Counted from the stretch's first letter, positions 1 to 6,844 are shown. The stretch: DNA of 12,279 bases from JBGPLH01 sp041486365 [NCBI: Thermodesulfobacteriota bacterium] (GCA_041486365.1 JBGPLH010000067.1:1-12279); one strand, 5' to 3'. Program-made: numbers and translations. The notes: a model not told the origin generated them from the letters alone.

Positions 1-495
1 CACTACGGCCCCTGGAAGTCGGAGCTTGCCGGGAGGGATCTCCCCTGGGGGATGTTCGGCGAGAACCTGACGACGGAAGGGCTCTCGGAGGAAGAGGTGC
101 GCGTGGGCGATCGCTTCCGCGTCGGCTCGGCGATCCTCAGGATCACGGAGCCCCGCGTGCCCTGCGCCAAGCTCGCGCTGCGTTTCGAGCGGGAGGACAT
201 CCTGAAGCGCTTCTTGCAGAGTGGGCGCACGGGGTTCTACTTCGCGGTGGAGGAGGAGGGGGAGGCCTCCGCGGGAGACAGGATCGAGTCGCTCGCGCGG
301 GATCCCCGGGGCGTCACGATCGCCGAGCTCGTCCAGCTGTACCGGAGCAAGGTTCCAGATCCGGAGTTGATGCGGCTCGCCGTGGAGTCCCCGGGGCTTT
401 CGGAACCCTGGCGGGCGGGCTTCCGGAAACGGCTTGAAGCTCTGGAATCGCGCTCCGGCGGGGAACAGGGAGGACGCCATGATCCAGGTGCGTGA
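1..495 (+). CDS. MOSC domain protein, YiiM-like (5' end outside window)
   Basis: The frame is open from base 1, so the gene starts upstream; 164 residues are visible. It begins in the middle of the MOSC core, with FGENLTTEG at visible residues 19-27, a VRVGDRFRVGSA strand, and the PRVPCAKL motif whose Cys (visible residue 55) is the conserved MOSC cysteine. After the AGDRIE stretch there is a C-terminal helical part (VTIAELVQLY onward) like the 3-alpha domain of the YiiM subfamily. MOSC proteins bind molybdenum cofactor or sulfur; YiiM relatives reduce N-hydroxylated substrates using Moco. The internal ATG at base 52 lies inside the conserved core and is not the start. The 3' end overlaps the pirin gene by 17 bases, which suggests co-transcription. 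The family is clear; the substrate is unknown. Confidence 0.88.
   Translation, partial: HYGPWKSELAGRDLPWGMFGENLTTEGLSEEEVRVGDRFRVGSAILRITEPRVPCAKLALRFEREDILKRFLQSGRTGFYFAVEEEGEASAGDRIESLARDPRGVTIAELVQLYRSKVPDPELMRLAVESPGLSEPWRAGFRKRLEALESRSGGEQGGRHDPGA
467..473 (+). promoter_or_regulatory. Ribosome binding site of the pirin gene
   Basis: AGGGAGG lies 5 bases before the ATG at 479, inside the end of the MOSC gene. It decides the start: an in-frame ATG at 434 would add 15 residues unlike any pirin and lacks a comparable site. Confidence 0.75.
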
Positions 496-1177
496 AAGTG
501 ACAAACGTGGCCGCACGCAGCTCGAGTGGCTCGACAGCCGCCACACCTTCTCCTTCGGCGAGTACCACGATCCCGCGCACATGGGCTTCCGCAGCCTCCG
601 CGTGATCAACGAGGACCGCGTGCATCCCGGCGAGGGCTTCGGCACGCACGGGCACGCCGACATGGAGATCGTGTCCTACGTGCTCGAGGGAGCCCTCCAA
701 CACCGGGACAGCCTGGGGAACGGCTCGATCATCCGTCCGGGCGACGTCCAGCGGATGAGCGCGGGGACCGGCGTGACGCATAGCGAGTACAACCCGTCGC
801 GGGAGGAGGGGACGCACTTCCTCCAGATCTGGATCGTCCCCGGCCGGCGCGGGATGGCGCCGGGCTACGAGCAGAAGGCCTTTCCGCAGGAAGAGATGAC
901 CGGGAAGTGGCGGGTGGTCGGATCGCCGGACGGTCGCGAGGGCTCGGTCACCATCCACCAGGATGTCGGGATGCTCGCGGCGGTCCTCTCGTCGGGAGAC
1001 GCGATCCCCTACGGGATCTCGCCGGGACGTCACGCATGGATCCAGGTCGCGCGGGGCGCGATCGCCGTGAACGGCATCCCGCTCCGGGCCGGAGACGGCG
1101 CCGCTATCAGCGACGAGGGTGCGATCGAGGTGCGGGCCGAGGAGCCGTCGGAGGTGCTGCTGTTCGATCTCGCGTGA
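479..1177 (+). CDS. Pirin family protein (YhhW-type bicupin)
   Basis: 232 residues, the usual length of short YhhW-type pirins. The N-terminal cupin carries the metal site: H57 and H59 in GTHGHADME, then H101 and E103 in THSEYN, matching the His3-Glu set of pirins and quercetin 2,3-dioxygenase-like YhhW. Other hallmarks are HTFSFGEYHDP (residues 22-32), the FRSLRVINEDRV stretch and the LQIWI strand. The C-terminal cupin (about 145-232) is more degenerate and has no obvious metal ligands. It has no signal peptide and is predicted cytoplasmic. It is probably a metal-dependent oxygenase or redox-sensing cupin; the substrate cannot be told from sequence. It overlaps the MOSC gene by 17 bases and ends 19 bases before the convergent monooxygenase gene. 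Confidence 0.92.
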   Translation: MIQVRESDKRGRTQLEWLDSRHTFSFGEYHDPAHMGFRSLRVINEDRVHPGEGFGTHGHADMEIVSYVLEGALQHRDSLGNGSIIRPGDVQRMSAGTGVTHSEYNPSREEGTHFLQIWIVPGRRGMAPGYEQKAFPQEEMTGKWRVVGSPDGREGSVTIHQDVGMLAAVLSSGDAIPYGISPGRHAWIQVARGAIAVNGIPLRAGDGAAISDEGAIEVRAEEPSEVLLFDLA

Positions 1178-1196
1178 TCGAACCGCCCCCACGCGG

Positions 1197-2417
1197 CTAG
1201 ACGTCGAGCCTGACCTCGGTGATTCCCAGCGCGAACTTTCGAAAGGTCGAGGCGAGAAGCCGCTGCGGGAGGCCCGTGCGGGCTAGGATCGGTAGCAACC
1301 CGCCTCCCAGAAGCCGACCCCACCACGTCTGGCCGAAGATCACCCGCGGCGGGATCTGCTGGAGCCGCTGGATCGCGCTCACCTCCGGAAGCCGCTCGTC
1401 CTGGGCCCGGCGCGCCGCCGCGTCGATCTCCTCCGGCGATCCGCCGCGCGCAAGCACCGGGACGAGCTGGTTCGCGGCCACGAGCGCGTCGCGCAGCGCG
1501 ATGTTGAGCCCCTGCCCACCCACCGGCGACATCGGGTGCGCGGCGTCGCCCAGCAGCAGGAGGCCGGGCGCGGTCCAGCGCACGAGGCTGTCGCACACCA
1601 CGTCGAGCAGGAAAGGTTGCGTGACCTCGGCGCGCCGGGCGCGCAGGTGCTCGCCGAGATCGGGCGAGACGTGCGCGGCCATCTCGGCGATCCACTCGTC
1701 GATCCCCCGGCGGCGAATCTCCCCGAACGATCCTTTCTCGATGATCCAGGCGATCTGCAGCCGCCCATCGTAGGTGGGGAATGCGAGCGCGAGGTGGCCG
1801 CGGCCGAGGTAGCCGCGGGCCGTGCCGGCCTCCCGCATGAACTCGGGGAGGGGCACCTTTGCCCAGACGACGTCGAAGGCCTGCGGCGAGCGCTCCTCGT
1901 GCAGTCCGGCGCGCCGGCGCAGGACCGACGCCCGGCCGTCCCCGCCGATCACGAAGTCCCCGCCGAACTCCCGCGGGCCACCGGCCCCGTCCCCGCGCAC
2001 GCCCGTGACCCGGCCTTCGCGCCAGATCAGGTCGCGCACCGTCACCCCGCGCTCCAGGCGAAAGGATGCGTGGTGCGCCGCCTGCGCGGCGAGCATCTCG
2101 AGCATGGCGGGCTGTGAGACGATCCGCGGGCCGAAGGTGCCGATCTGTTCCGGAGTGAGGACGAGGCGGAAGAGGTGGCGCGCGCCGCGGTAGAGGTCCA
2201 CGGCGCCCACGCGCGCCTGCGGAAGCTTGTCGAGCGCAGGCTCGAGCCCCATCCGGCGGAACGCGTCCACGCCGCTGGGCATGAGGACCTCGCCCCGGAA
2301 CTCGCGCTCGAAGTCGGTTTGCCGCTCGAGGAGCGTGACGCCGATCCCCCGGCGCGCCATCAGGAACGCGAGCGCCGCGCCTGCCGGGCCGGCGCCGACG
2401 ATGACCACGTGCGCCAT
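1197..2417 (-). CDS. FAD-dependent monooxygenase (UbiH/PHBH-like group A flavoprotein)
   Basis: 406 residues with all three motifs of class A flavoprotein hydroxylases: GAGPAG at 8-13 for the FAD ADP part followed by E31 for the ribose, a GGDGRASVLRR segment at 158-168 (the DG motif), and GDAAHPMSPVGGQGLN at 290-305 binding the FAD pyrophosphate and ribityl. Such enzymes use NAD(P)H and O2 to hydroxylate aromatic or polyprenyl substrates. The C-terminal part, with a WWGRLLGGG stretch around 365-373, is family-variable. The start has GGGAGG 4 bases upstream. It is the last gene of a minus-strand run, 38 bases after the LLM gene. It might equally be a geranylgeranyl-reductase-like or halogenase-like enzyme, but the motifs fit a hydroxylase best. 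Confidence 0.87.
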   Translation of the reverse strand: MAHVVIVGAGPAGAALAFLMARRGIGVTLLERQTDFEREFRGEVLMPSGVDAFRRMGLEPALDKLPQARVGAVDLYRGARHLFRLVLTPEQIGTFGPRIVSQPAMLEMLAAQAAHHASFRLERGVTVRDLIWREGRVTGVRGDGAGGPREFGGDFVIGGDGRASVLRRRAGLHEERSPQAFDVVWAKVPLPEFMREAGTARGYLGRGHLALAFPTYDGRLQIAWIIEKGSFGEIRRRGIDEWIAEMAAHVSPDLGEHLRARRAEVTQPFLLDVVCDSLVRWTAPGLLLLGDAAHPMSPVGGQGLNIALRDALVAANQLVPVLARGGSPEEIDAAARRAQDERLPEVSAIQRLQQIPPRVIFGQTWWGRLLGGGLLPILARTGLPQRLLASTFRKFALGITEVRLDV

Positions 2418-2455
2418 GGGGCCTCCCTATGCGATCGCGCAGGGGCAGCGGGGAC

Positions 2456-3340
2456 TCACCCCAGCAACGCTTGCGCCAGTTCGCGCCAATGCCTGAGCGG
2501 CAGGGCGCGCGGGTCGGCGTCGAGCACCTGCACGCAGACGTGATCGGCTCCCGCGTCGTGGTGCTCCCGAACTCGCCTCAAGATGGCGTCGTTCTTGCCC
2601 CAGGCCACGATGGCGTCCACAAGCCGGTCGCTCCCGCCCCGGCCGATGTCCTCGTCGGTGAACCCCAGCCGCTTCAGGTTGTTCACGTAGTTGGGCAGGG
2701 CGAGGTAGGTCGCCATGTGCTCGCGGGCGACGGTGCGCGCCACGGACGGATCGGTCTCGAGCACCACCGCCTGCTCGACCGCCAGCAGCGGTCCCTTGCC
2801 AAGCGTCTTTCGCGCGCCCAGCGTGTGCTCCACGGGGACGAAATAAGGATGCGCGCCGGCGGCGCGCTCGGCCGCGAGCGTCAGCATCTTCGGCCCGAGC
2901 GCCGCGAGCACGCGCACCGGCTCGGCGGACGGCCCCTGCGCCATGAACGGCGCGGCGTCCATCGCGTCAAGATACGCGCGCATGGTGGCGACGGGCTTGC
3001 CGTAGGAATGGCCCCGCACGTACTCCACCATGGGCGCGTGGCTCACCCCCATGCCGAGCAGGAACCGGCCCGGGAACGCCTCCGTGAGCGTCCGGTGCCC
3101 GGAGGCCATAGCGAGCGCGTCGCGGGCGTAGATGCTCGCGATGCCGGTGGCGATCGCGATGCGGCGCGTCCCCGAGAGCAGCAGCGAGGCATTGGTGAAC
3201 GCCTCCCGCCCGATCACCTCCGGCACCCAGATTGCCCCGTAGCCCAGCTCCTCCAGCTCCGCGGCCGCCTCCTGCGCGCGGCGCATGGGCTGCTGATCGA
3301 GCTGAAAGGTCCAGATTCCCACCCGTCCGATGTCAATCAT
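2456..3340 (-). CDS. LLM class F420-dependent oxidoreductase (MSMEG_4141-like)
   Basis: 294 residues, a luciferase-like TIM barrel. Visible hallmarks are GYGAIWVPE (33-41), the SIYARDALAMASGHRTLTEA region (69-88) followed by GRFLLGMGVSH (91-101), and the LAALGPKMLTLAAERAAGAHPY region (145-166). The pattern matches the small F420-dependent subfamily known from mycobacteria (TIGR03620) rather than the FMN/bacterial luciferase type; this is from memory of the family. It would use reduced or oxidised F420 for a hydride transfer; the substrate is unknown. The start is supported by AAGGAG 8 bases upstream. It lies between the crotonase and the FAD monooxygenase genes in one orientation, so a shared catabolic role is a reasonable inference. 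Confidence 0.85.
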   Translation of the reverse strand: MIDIGRVGIWTFQLDQQPMRRAQEAAAELEELGYGAIWVPEVIGREAFTNASLLLSGTRRIAIATGIASIYARDALAMASGHRTLTEAFPGRFLLGMGVSHAPMVEYVRGHSYGKPVATMRAYLDAMDAAPFMAQGPSAEPVRVLAALGPKMLTLAAERAAGAHPYFVPVEHTLGARKTLGKGPLLAVEQAVVLETDPSVARTVAREHMATYLALPNYVNNLKRLGFTDEDIGRGGSDRLVDAIVAWGKNDAILRRVREHHDAGADHVCVQVLDADPRALPLRHWRELAQALLG

Positions 3341-3424
3341 GCCGGTTTCTCCTTCAGAACCCGATTCGCGCCGAGGCGCGGGCGCCGGTCATGCAAGGAT
3401 CCTCGCGGCCGGAGAGGGGAGGGG

Positions 3425-3454
3425 TTGGGAGGGCGAGGCTCCTGCCGAGCCTGA
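3425..3454. repeat. Hairpin-forming intergenic repeat (GEAPAEP-type element)
   Basis: The gap between the crotonase stop and the LLM start holds GGGAGGGCGAGGCTCC followed by TGCCGAGCC. Within it AGGCTC (3436-3441) and GAGCCT (3447-3452) form a perfect 6-bp stem with a 5-base loop. Read in one plus-strand frame it gives W-E-G-E-A-P-A-E-P, a peptide I recall in many spurious small ORFs of planctomycete and related genomes, where the DNA is a dispersed intergenic repeat. Only one copy is in this window, so its dispersed nature is inference. On the minus strand it follows the crotonase stop by 12 bases and could weaken read-through or stabilise the 3' end; it has no T-tract. Confidence 0.5.
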
Positions 3455-3466
3455 GTGGCGCCACCT

Positions 3467-4174
3467 TCACGTCGACCCCGGCGTCCGCCCCAGGGTCTCG
3501 GTCTCCAGGACGTCGCCCGCCCATTTCACGGCCATCGCACGCATCCGCGTCTTCGATTGCCCGTAGGCATTCTGATCCAGCGCGCCAAGCTGGGCCGCCG
3601 CGGCGCACGCGTCGTCGATCACCCGCTCGGCGGGCCGACAGACGCCGTGGACGAGGCCCTTCTCCAGCGCCTCCTCCGGCGAGTAGGGCCGGGCGTGGAG
3701 GATCGCCTCGGTGTGCCAGCGATGGGGGACCGCCGCCTGGGCGATGGTGATCGCCCAGGTCGGGAGGATGAGGCCGATCGCGGTCTCGTTCAGGTGAAGC
3801 CGGAAGGGGCCCTCCGCCATGTGCCGCAGGTCGCATGCGAAGGCGAGCATCGCGCCGCCGGCCACCGCATGGCCCGTGATCGCGGCTACCGTCGGGATCG
3901 GGAAGGTGAAGACGCGCAGCATCGTGCGCCCGAAGACGGTGAGCGTCGTGCGCAGATCCTCGGCGGAGAGCGTGGGCAGCACCTTGAGATTGAGCCCCGC
4001 GGAGAACATCCCGGCTCGCCCCGCGATCACGACGGCGCCGGGCTTGTCCTTCTCGGCCTGGTCCAGCGTGCGGTTCAGCGCTTCGAACCAGGGGAGGAAC
4101 ATGGCGTTGGCCTTGCCGTCGTCGAGCCGGATGCGGGCGATGTTGTCGTCGAGGGCGTAGGTGATCGGATCCAT
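3467..4174 (-). CDS. Enoyl-CoA hydratase/isomerase family protein (crotonase 1)
   Basis: 235 residues, slightly shorter than the usual 255-265. The two oxyanion-hole segments are present: MFSAGLNLKVL (56-66) and GHAVAGG (101-107). Glutamates align with both catalytic positions of rat enoyl-CoA hydratase: E130 in LNETAIGL and E156 in HTEAILHAR. The first oxyanion segment is FSAGLNL rather than the common FCAGAD, a variant seen in crotonases annotated only generically. It probably hydrates or isomerises an acyl-CoA double bond; the substrate is unresolved. It heads the minus-strand run with the LLM and FAD genes and is divergent from the hydroxyacid dehydrogenase at 4434. GGGAGA upstream of the ATG supports the start. 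Confidence 0.88.
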   Translation of the reverse strand: MDPITYALDDNIARIRLDDGKANAMFLPWFEALNRTLDQAEKDKPGAVVIAGRAGMFSAGLNLKVLPTLSAEDLRTTLTVFGRTMLRVFTFPIPTVAAITGHAVAGGAMLAFACDLRHMAEGPFRLHLNETAIGLILPTWAITIAQAAVPHRWHTEAILHARPYSPEEALEKGLVHGVCRPAERVIDDACAAAAQLGALDQNAYGQSKTRMRAMAVKWAGDVLETETLGRTPGST

Positions 4175-4232
4175 CGGGTCGGTCTCCCGGTGTGCAAGGA
4201 TGGGTTCGAGAGCAGCGCGTCGCGGGGGACGG

Positions 4233-4238
4233 ATTGTA
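4233..4238 (-). promoter_or_regulatory. Candidate -10 box for the crotonase/LLM/FAD run
   Basis: The minus strand reads TACAAT, 5 of 6 to the sigma-70 consensus, about 59 bases before the crotonase ATG in an otherwise GC-rich divergent spacer. No convincing -35 box is seen 16-18 bases upstream, so this is a weak call. Confidence 0.35.
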
Positions 4239-4270
4239 CCCGTTCCGGCAGGATTTCACAGGGGACGGGG

Positions 4271-4299
4271 TTGAGTGCGGGCGGGGCCGCCGCTACTCT
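4271..4299 (+). promoter_or_regulatory. Candidate sigma-70 promoter for the hydroxyacid dehydrogenase
   Basis: TTGAGT (4271-4276) and TACTCT (4294-4299) are separated by exactly 17 bases. Transcription would start near 4306, leaving a leader of about 127 bases that includes the 24-bp tandem repeats and a hairpin before the ATG at 4434. Based on motif match only. Confidence 0.4.
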
Positions 4300-4322
4300 G
4301 ACTGCGCCCATGCGTTGTAAAA

Positions 4323-4393
4323 GTCGGCCCTCGCTACGTTATCGGAGTTGGCCCTCGCGGCGTTTTCTAAGTCAGCCCTCGCTTCGCTCGGGA
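4323..4393. repeat. Three 24-bp imperfect tandem repeats
   Basis: Units begin at 4323, 4347 and 4371, each starting GTCGGCCCTCGC, GTTGGCCCTCGC and GTCAGCCCTCGC and continuing with a more variable half (CTACGTTATCGGA, GCGTTTTCTAA, TTCGCTCGGGA types). A partial unit (CGTTGTAAAA) precedes the first. The period is a multiple of three, so both strands translate to an 8-residue repeat; the minus strand reads ARADLENA, ARANSDNV, ARADFYNA. The array sits in the divergent spacer just upstream of the dehydrogenase gene and has clearly lower GC than its surroundings. It could be regulatory or a dispersed intergenic repeat family. Confidence 0.8.
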
Positions 4394-4415
4394 CCTCCGG
4401 CGGGATCTCCGGAGG
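4394..4415 (+). promoter_or_regulatory. Leader hairpin before the dehydrogenase gene
   Basis: CCTCCGG (4394-4400) and CCGGAGG (4409-4415) form a perfect 7-bp stem with an 8-base loop. It abuts the last tandem repeat and ends 4 bases before the AAAGGAG ribosome site (4419-4425). It could affect translation or mRNA stability; no T-tract follows, so it is not a typical terminator. Confidence 0.5.
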
Positions 4416-4433
4416 GCGAAAGGAGAAGGACCC

Positions 4434-5366
4434 ATGCCTCCCAAACACGTCGGCTTCATCGGACTCGGCCGGATGGGGCGTCCCATGGCGGAGAGAGTGC
4501 TCCGCGCGGGCTTCCCGCTCACGGTGTGGAACCGCGACGCGGCGAAGACGGCGCCGCTCGTCGCGCTGGGCGCCCGCAAGGCGGATCACCCGGCGGATCT
4601 GGCCGGGCACTGCGACGCGATCATCACGATGGTCTCCGACACCCCCGACGTGGAGCAGGCGATCCTGGAAGGGGAGGGGATCCTGGAGGGCGCGAAGCGA
4701 TCGGGCCGCTCGGGTTTCACCGTGATCGACATGAGCACGATCCTTCCGACCGGAAGCGAGGCGATCGCGGAGATCCTGGGCGCCCGGGGGATCGACTTCC
4801 TCGACGCGCCGGTCTCGGGCGGCGTCGTGGGCGCGGAGGCGGGAACGCTCGCGATCATGGCGGGCGGCCGGCGCGAGGTCTTCGAGCGCAACCTCGACGT
4901 GCTCTCCGCCATGGGGAAGAAGATCGTCCACATGGGGGCCGTGGGATCCGGCGAGCGGATGAAGCTCGTGAACAACCTGGTCTGCGCGGTGACGATGCAG
5001 GCCCTGTGCGAGGGGCTCGTGATGGGCCGCCGCGCGGGGCTCGATCCGGCGAGCGTGCTGGAGGTGCTGAACGCGGGAGCGGCGGGCTGCCGCAATATCG
5101 ATCTCTACGGCGAGATGCTCGTCTCCGGCCGGCACGAGCAGGCGCGGTTCTCGCTGGCGCTCATGCACAAGGACCTGGGACTCGCGCTGGAGACGGCGCA
5201 GGCGCTGCGGACGCCGCTCCCGGCCACGGCGCTGGCGCGCGAGGTGCTGAACGCCGCGCGGGGGATGGGACTCGACGAGCACAACTACTCGGTGATCATC
5301 CGGGTGATGGAGCAGGTCGCGGGCGTGCGCGTGGGCGAGTCGGGGCCGGGGGACGCGCTCACCTGA
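4434..5366 (+). CDS. NAD(P)-dependent beta-hydroxyacid dehydrogenase (3-hydroxyisobutyrate dehydrogenase family)
   Basis: 310 residues, a normal length. The N-terminal Rossmann domain has GLGRMG (10-15), then VWNRD (31-35); an Arg after the second strand usually goes with NADPH preference. The substrate motif DAPVSGGVVGAEAGTLA (124-140) and the catalytic Lys K177 with N181 in ERMKLVNNL are intact, as is the cofactor-capping K246 and D247 in MHKDLGLA. The family oxidises 3-hydroxyisobutyrate to methylmalonate semialdehyde in valine breakdown, or reduces tartronate or succinic semialdehyde; the family signatures cannot separate these. The start follows AAAGGAG with 8-base spacing. The stop TGA is immediately followed by the opposing gene's stop. 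Confidence 0.92.
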   Translation: MPPKHVGFIGLGRMGRPMAERVLRAGFPLTVWNRDAAKTAPLVALGARKADHPADLAGHCDAIITMVSDTPDVEQAILEGEGILEGAKRSGRSGFTVIDMSTILPTGSEAIAEILGARGIDFLDAPVSGGVVGAEAGTLAIMAGGRREVFERNLDVLSAMGKKIVHMGAVGSGERMKLVNNLVCAVTMQALCEGLVMGRRAGLDPASVLEVLNAGAAGCRNIDLYGEMLVSGRHEQARFSLALMHKDLGLALETAQALRTPLPATALAREVLNAARGMGLDEHNYSVIIRVMEQVAGVRVGESGPGDALT

Positions 5367-6782
5367 TCACGTTCGGGTCCGGGCGCGCCTGGCGAGGACG
5401 ATGGCGCCGGCGGCGATCAGAAGAAGCGTGAGACAAACGAGCCCCCGGCTCGAGGCGGCGGGTATGGACTGCGCGCACTCGTCGGGCACGCCGTCGTGGT
5501 TCGCGTCGGCGCTCACGCCGGAGCGGACGTCGCAGGCGTCGTCGCTTCCGTTCTGGTTGCAGTCCTGGGCCGGGCCCGCCGTGTTCGGCACGATCTTGAA
5601 GACCTCCCCACCGACCAGATCGCAGAGATAGATCTCCCCGAAGGCGTCCGTCCCGAAAGAAGATATGGTCTGGATGCTCAATCCTCCGCCCGGCGCCAGC
5701 TCGGACGTGCGTTCCTGGAAGTCCTGCTTCACGCCGCCCACGACGCGGAAGCTCCAGATCCGGTTGCTCCCCTCGTCGGCGAAGAAGTAGGTCGACGCGA
5801 GATCGGCGATCGCGCAGCCGCGATAGACCTCGCCTCCGGTGACCACGTTCCCCAGCGCGTGGCTGTACTCGTGGATCGGCCCCTTGAGGCCCATCGCCCC
5901 GCAGGTGCAGCCCGCGGTGCCGCAGCCGCTGCTCGTGCTGCTGCAGTCCGATCCCTCCATGCAGTCCCAGCCGTAGTTCTCTCCGCCCGTGCTCGACGCG
6001 GGCTGGTAGTCGATCTCCTCCACCGCGTTCTGGCCCACGTCGCCGATGTAGAAGTCGCCCGTGGCGCTGTCGAAGGCGCAGCGGAAGGGGTTGCGCAGCC
6101 CGTAGGCCCAGATCTCGTCGTCACCCGTGACGCCCACGAAGGGGTTCGAGGGCGGAATACCGTAGGGGCTGCCGCTGTCCACGTCGATGCGGAGGATCTT
6201 GCCGAGAAGCTCATTCGTGATGTCCTGGGCGCGCTGCCCGGGATCGCAGAAGCTCCCGCCGTCTCCCGTCGCGATGTAGAGGTAGCCGTCGTTCGGGCCG
6301 AAACCGATCCACCCTCCGTTGTGGTTCGCGAAGGGCTGGCCGATGGTGAGCAGGATGGAGGCCGATCCGGAGTTCGCGACGTTTGAGGTCGCGGGGCTTC
6401 CCGTCACCTGGTAGCGCGCGACGACCGTGTCCCCGGACGTGTTCGTGTAATTCACGTAGAAGAAGCCGTTGGAGGCGTAGTTCGGATGGAAGGCGAGGCC
6501 CAGCAGGCCGCGCTCCCCGCCCGTGCTGATGATGCCGCTCAGGTTCAGGTAGGGCGTGCCCAGCACCGTGAGGGCCGGGAGGGTCATGATCTTGATCTGG
6601 CCGCCCAGCTCGACGATGAAGAGGCGGCTGAAATCCCCCGGGACGTGCGTGACGAAGACGGGCTGCGAGAGCGCACTGGCGACGCGGATCGTCTTCAGGG
6701 GCGTCACCGCGTTCGCGGTGAGGGGGAGAAGAATCAAGGCCGCCGCGGCCAGGAGGCCGAGGATCGCGCGGGATGTTTTCAT
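5367..6782 (-). CDS. Secreted PQQ-dependent sugar dehydrogenase with C-terminal sorting-like tail
   Basis: 471 residues from the ATG at 6782. That start was chosen because it opens directly on a signal peptide (MKTSR, hydrophobic core 7-21, cleavage likely after TANA at about 25); the frame runs open further upstream to 6893 but codes nothing recognisable. The beta-propeller of the soluble glucose/sorbosone dehydrogenase family is complete: GLAFHPNY (95-102), NHNGG (153-157) with the catalytic-type His, GDGG (173-176), GLRNPFR (228-234), GDVGQ (247-251) and GENYGW (267-272). A Cys-rich loop (274-294) follows. After it come two Asp/Asn-rich repeats (407-418 and 426-436, ending PDEC) resembling Ca-binding thrombospondin-3/dockerin-like loops, then IP (440-441), a hydrophobic segment (447-464) and an Arg-rich end. 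It likely oxidises a sugar at the cell surface. Confidence 0.88.
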   Translation of the reverse strand: MKTSRAILGLLAAAALILLPLTANAVTPLKTIRVASALSQPVFVTHVPGDFSRLFIVELGGQIKIMTLPALTVLGTPYLNLSGIISTGGERGLLGLAFHPNYASNGFFYVNYTNTSGDTVVARYQVTGSPATSNVANSGSASILLTIGQPFANHNGGWIGFGPNDGYLYIATGDGGSFCDPGQRAQDITNELLGKILRIDVDSGSPYGIPPSNPFVGVTGDDEIWAYGLRNPFRCAFDSATGDFYIGDVGQNAVEEIDYQPASSTGGENYGWDCMEGSDCSSTSSGCGTAGCTCGAMGLKGPIHEYSHALGNVVTGGEVYRGCAIADLASTYFFADEGSNRIWSFRVVGGVKQDFQERTSELAPGGGLSIQTISSFGTDAFGEIYLCDLVGGEVFKIVPNTAGPAQDCNQNGSDDACDVRSGVSADANHDGVPDECAQSIPAASSRGLVCLTLLLIAAGAIVLARRARTRT

Positions 6783-6794
6783 GGGCTCGTCCGT

Positions 6795-6844
6795 GGTTCG
6801 AACCGGGGGTTCCCGCATCCTACACCAGACGGCACCCCGGGGTG
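6795..6844. promoter_or_regulatory. Two perfect palindromes upstream of the PQQ dehydrogenase
   Basis: GGTTCGAACC (6795-6804) and CACCCCGGGGTG (6833-6844) are perfect palindromes in the 114-base gap between the second crotonase stop and the PQQ dehydrogenase start. The first overlaps a GAACC/GGTTC mini-hairpin (6800-6812). The minus strand also has TAGGAT between the two, a possible -10 box without a good -35. They may be operator or hairpin sites; no regulator is identified. Confidence 0.3.

Noticed and set aside
2429-3454. Plus-strand open frame opposite the LLM oxidoreductase
   Set aside because: It is antisense to a gene with clear LLM motifs, and its translation is His/Arg/Gly-rich without any domain.
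4323-4393. Possible CRISPR array
   Set aside because: The units are directly adjacent with no unique spacers, are imperfect, and there are no cas genes.
4293-5282. Minus-strand frame opposite the dehydrogenase gene, ending in ARADLENA-type repeats
   Set aside because: The body is antisense to a well-conserved enzyme. The repeat peptide comes from the intergenic tandem repeat and not from a protein domain.
3455-5431. Very long plus-strand open frame (about 658 codons)
   Set aside because: It runs antisense to crotonase 1 and then out of frame through the hydroxyacid dehydrogenase. Its translation is low-complexity Arg/Gly/Asp-rich, typical of shadow frames in GC-rich DNA.
6795-6812. tRNA-like T-arm sequence (GGTTCGAACC)
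   Set aside because: It resembles a T-loop, but there is no matching acceptor stem, anticodon arm or CCA within tRNA distance on either strand.
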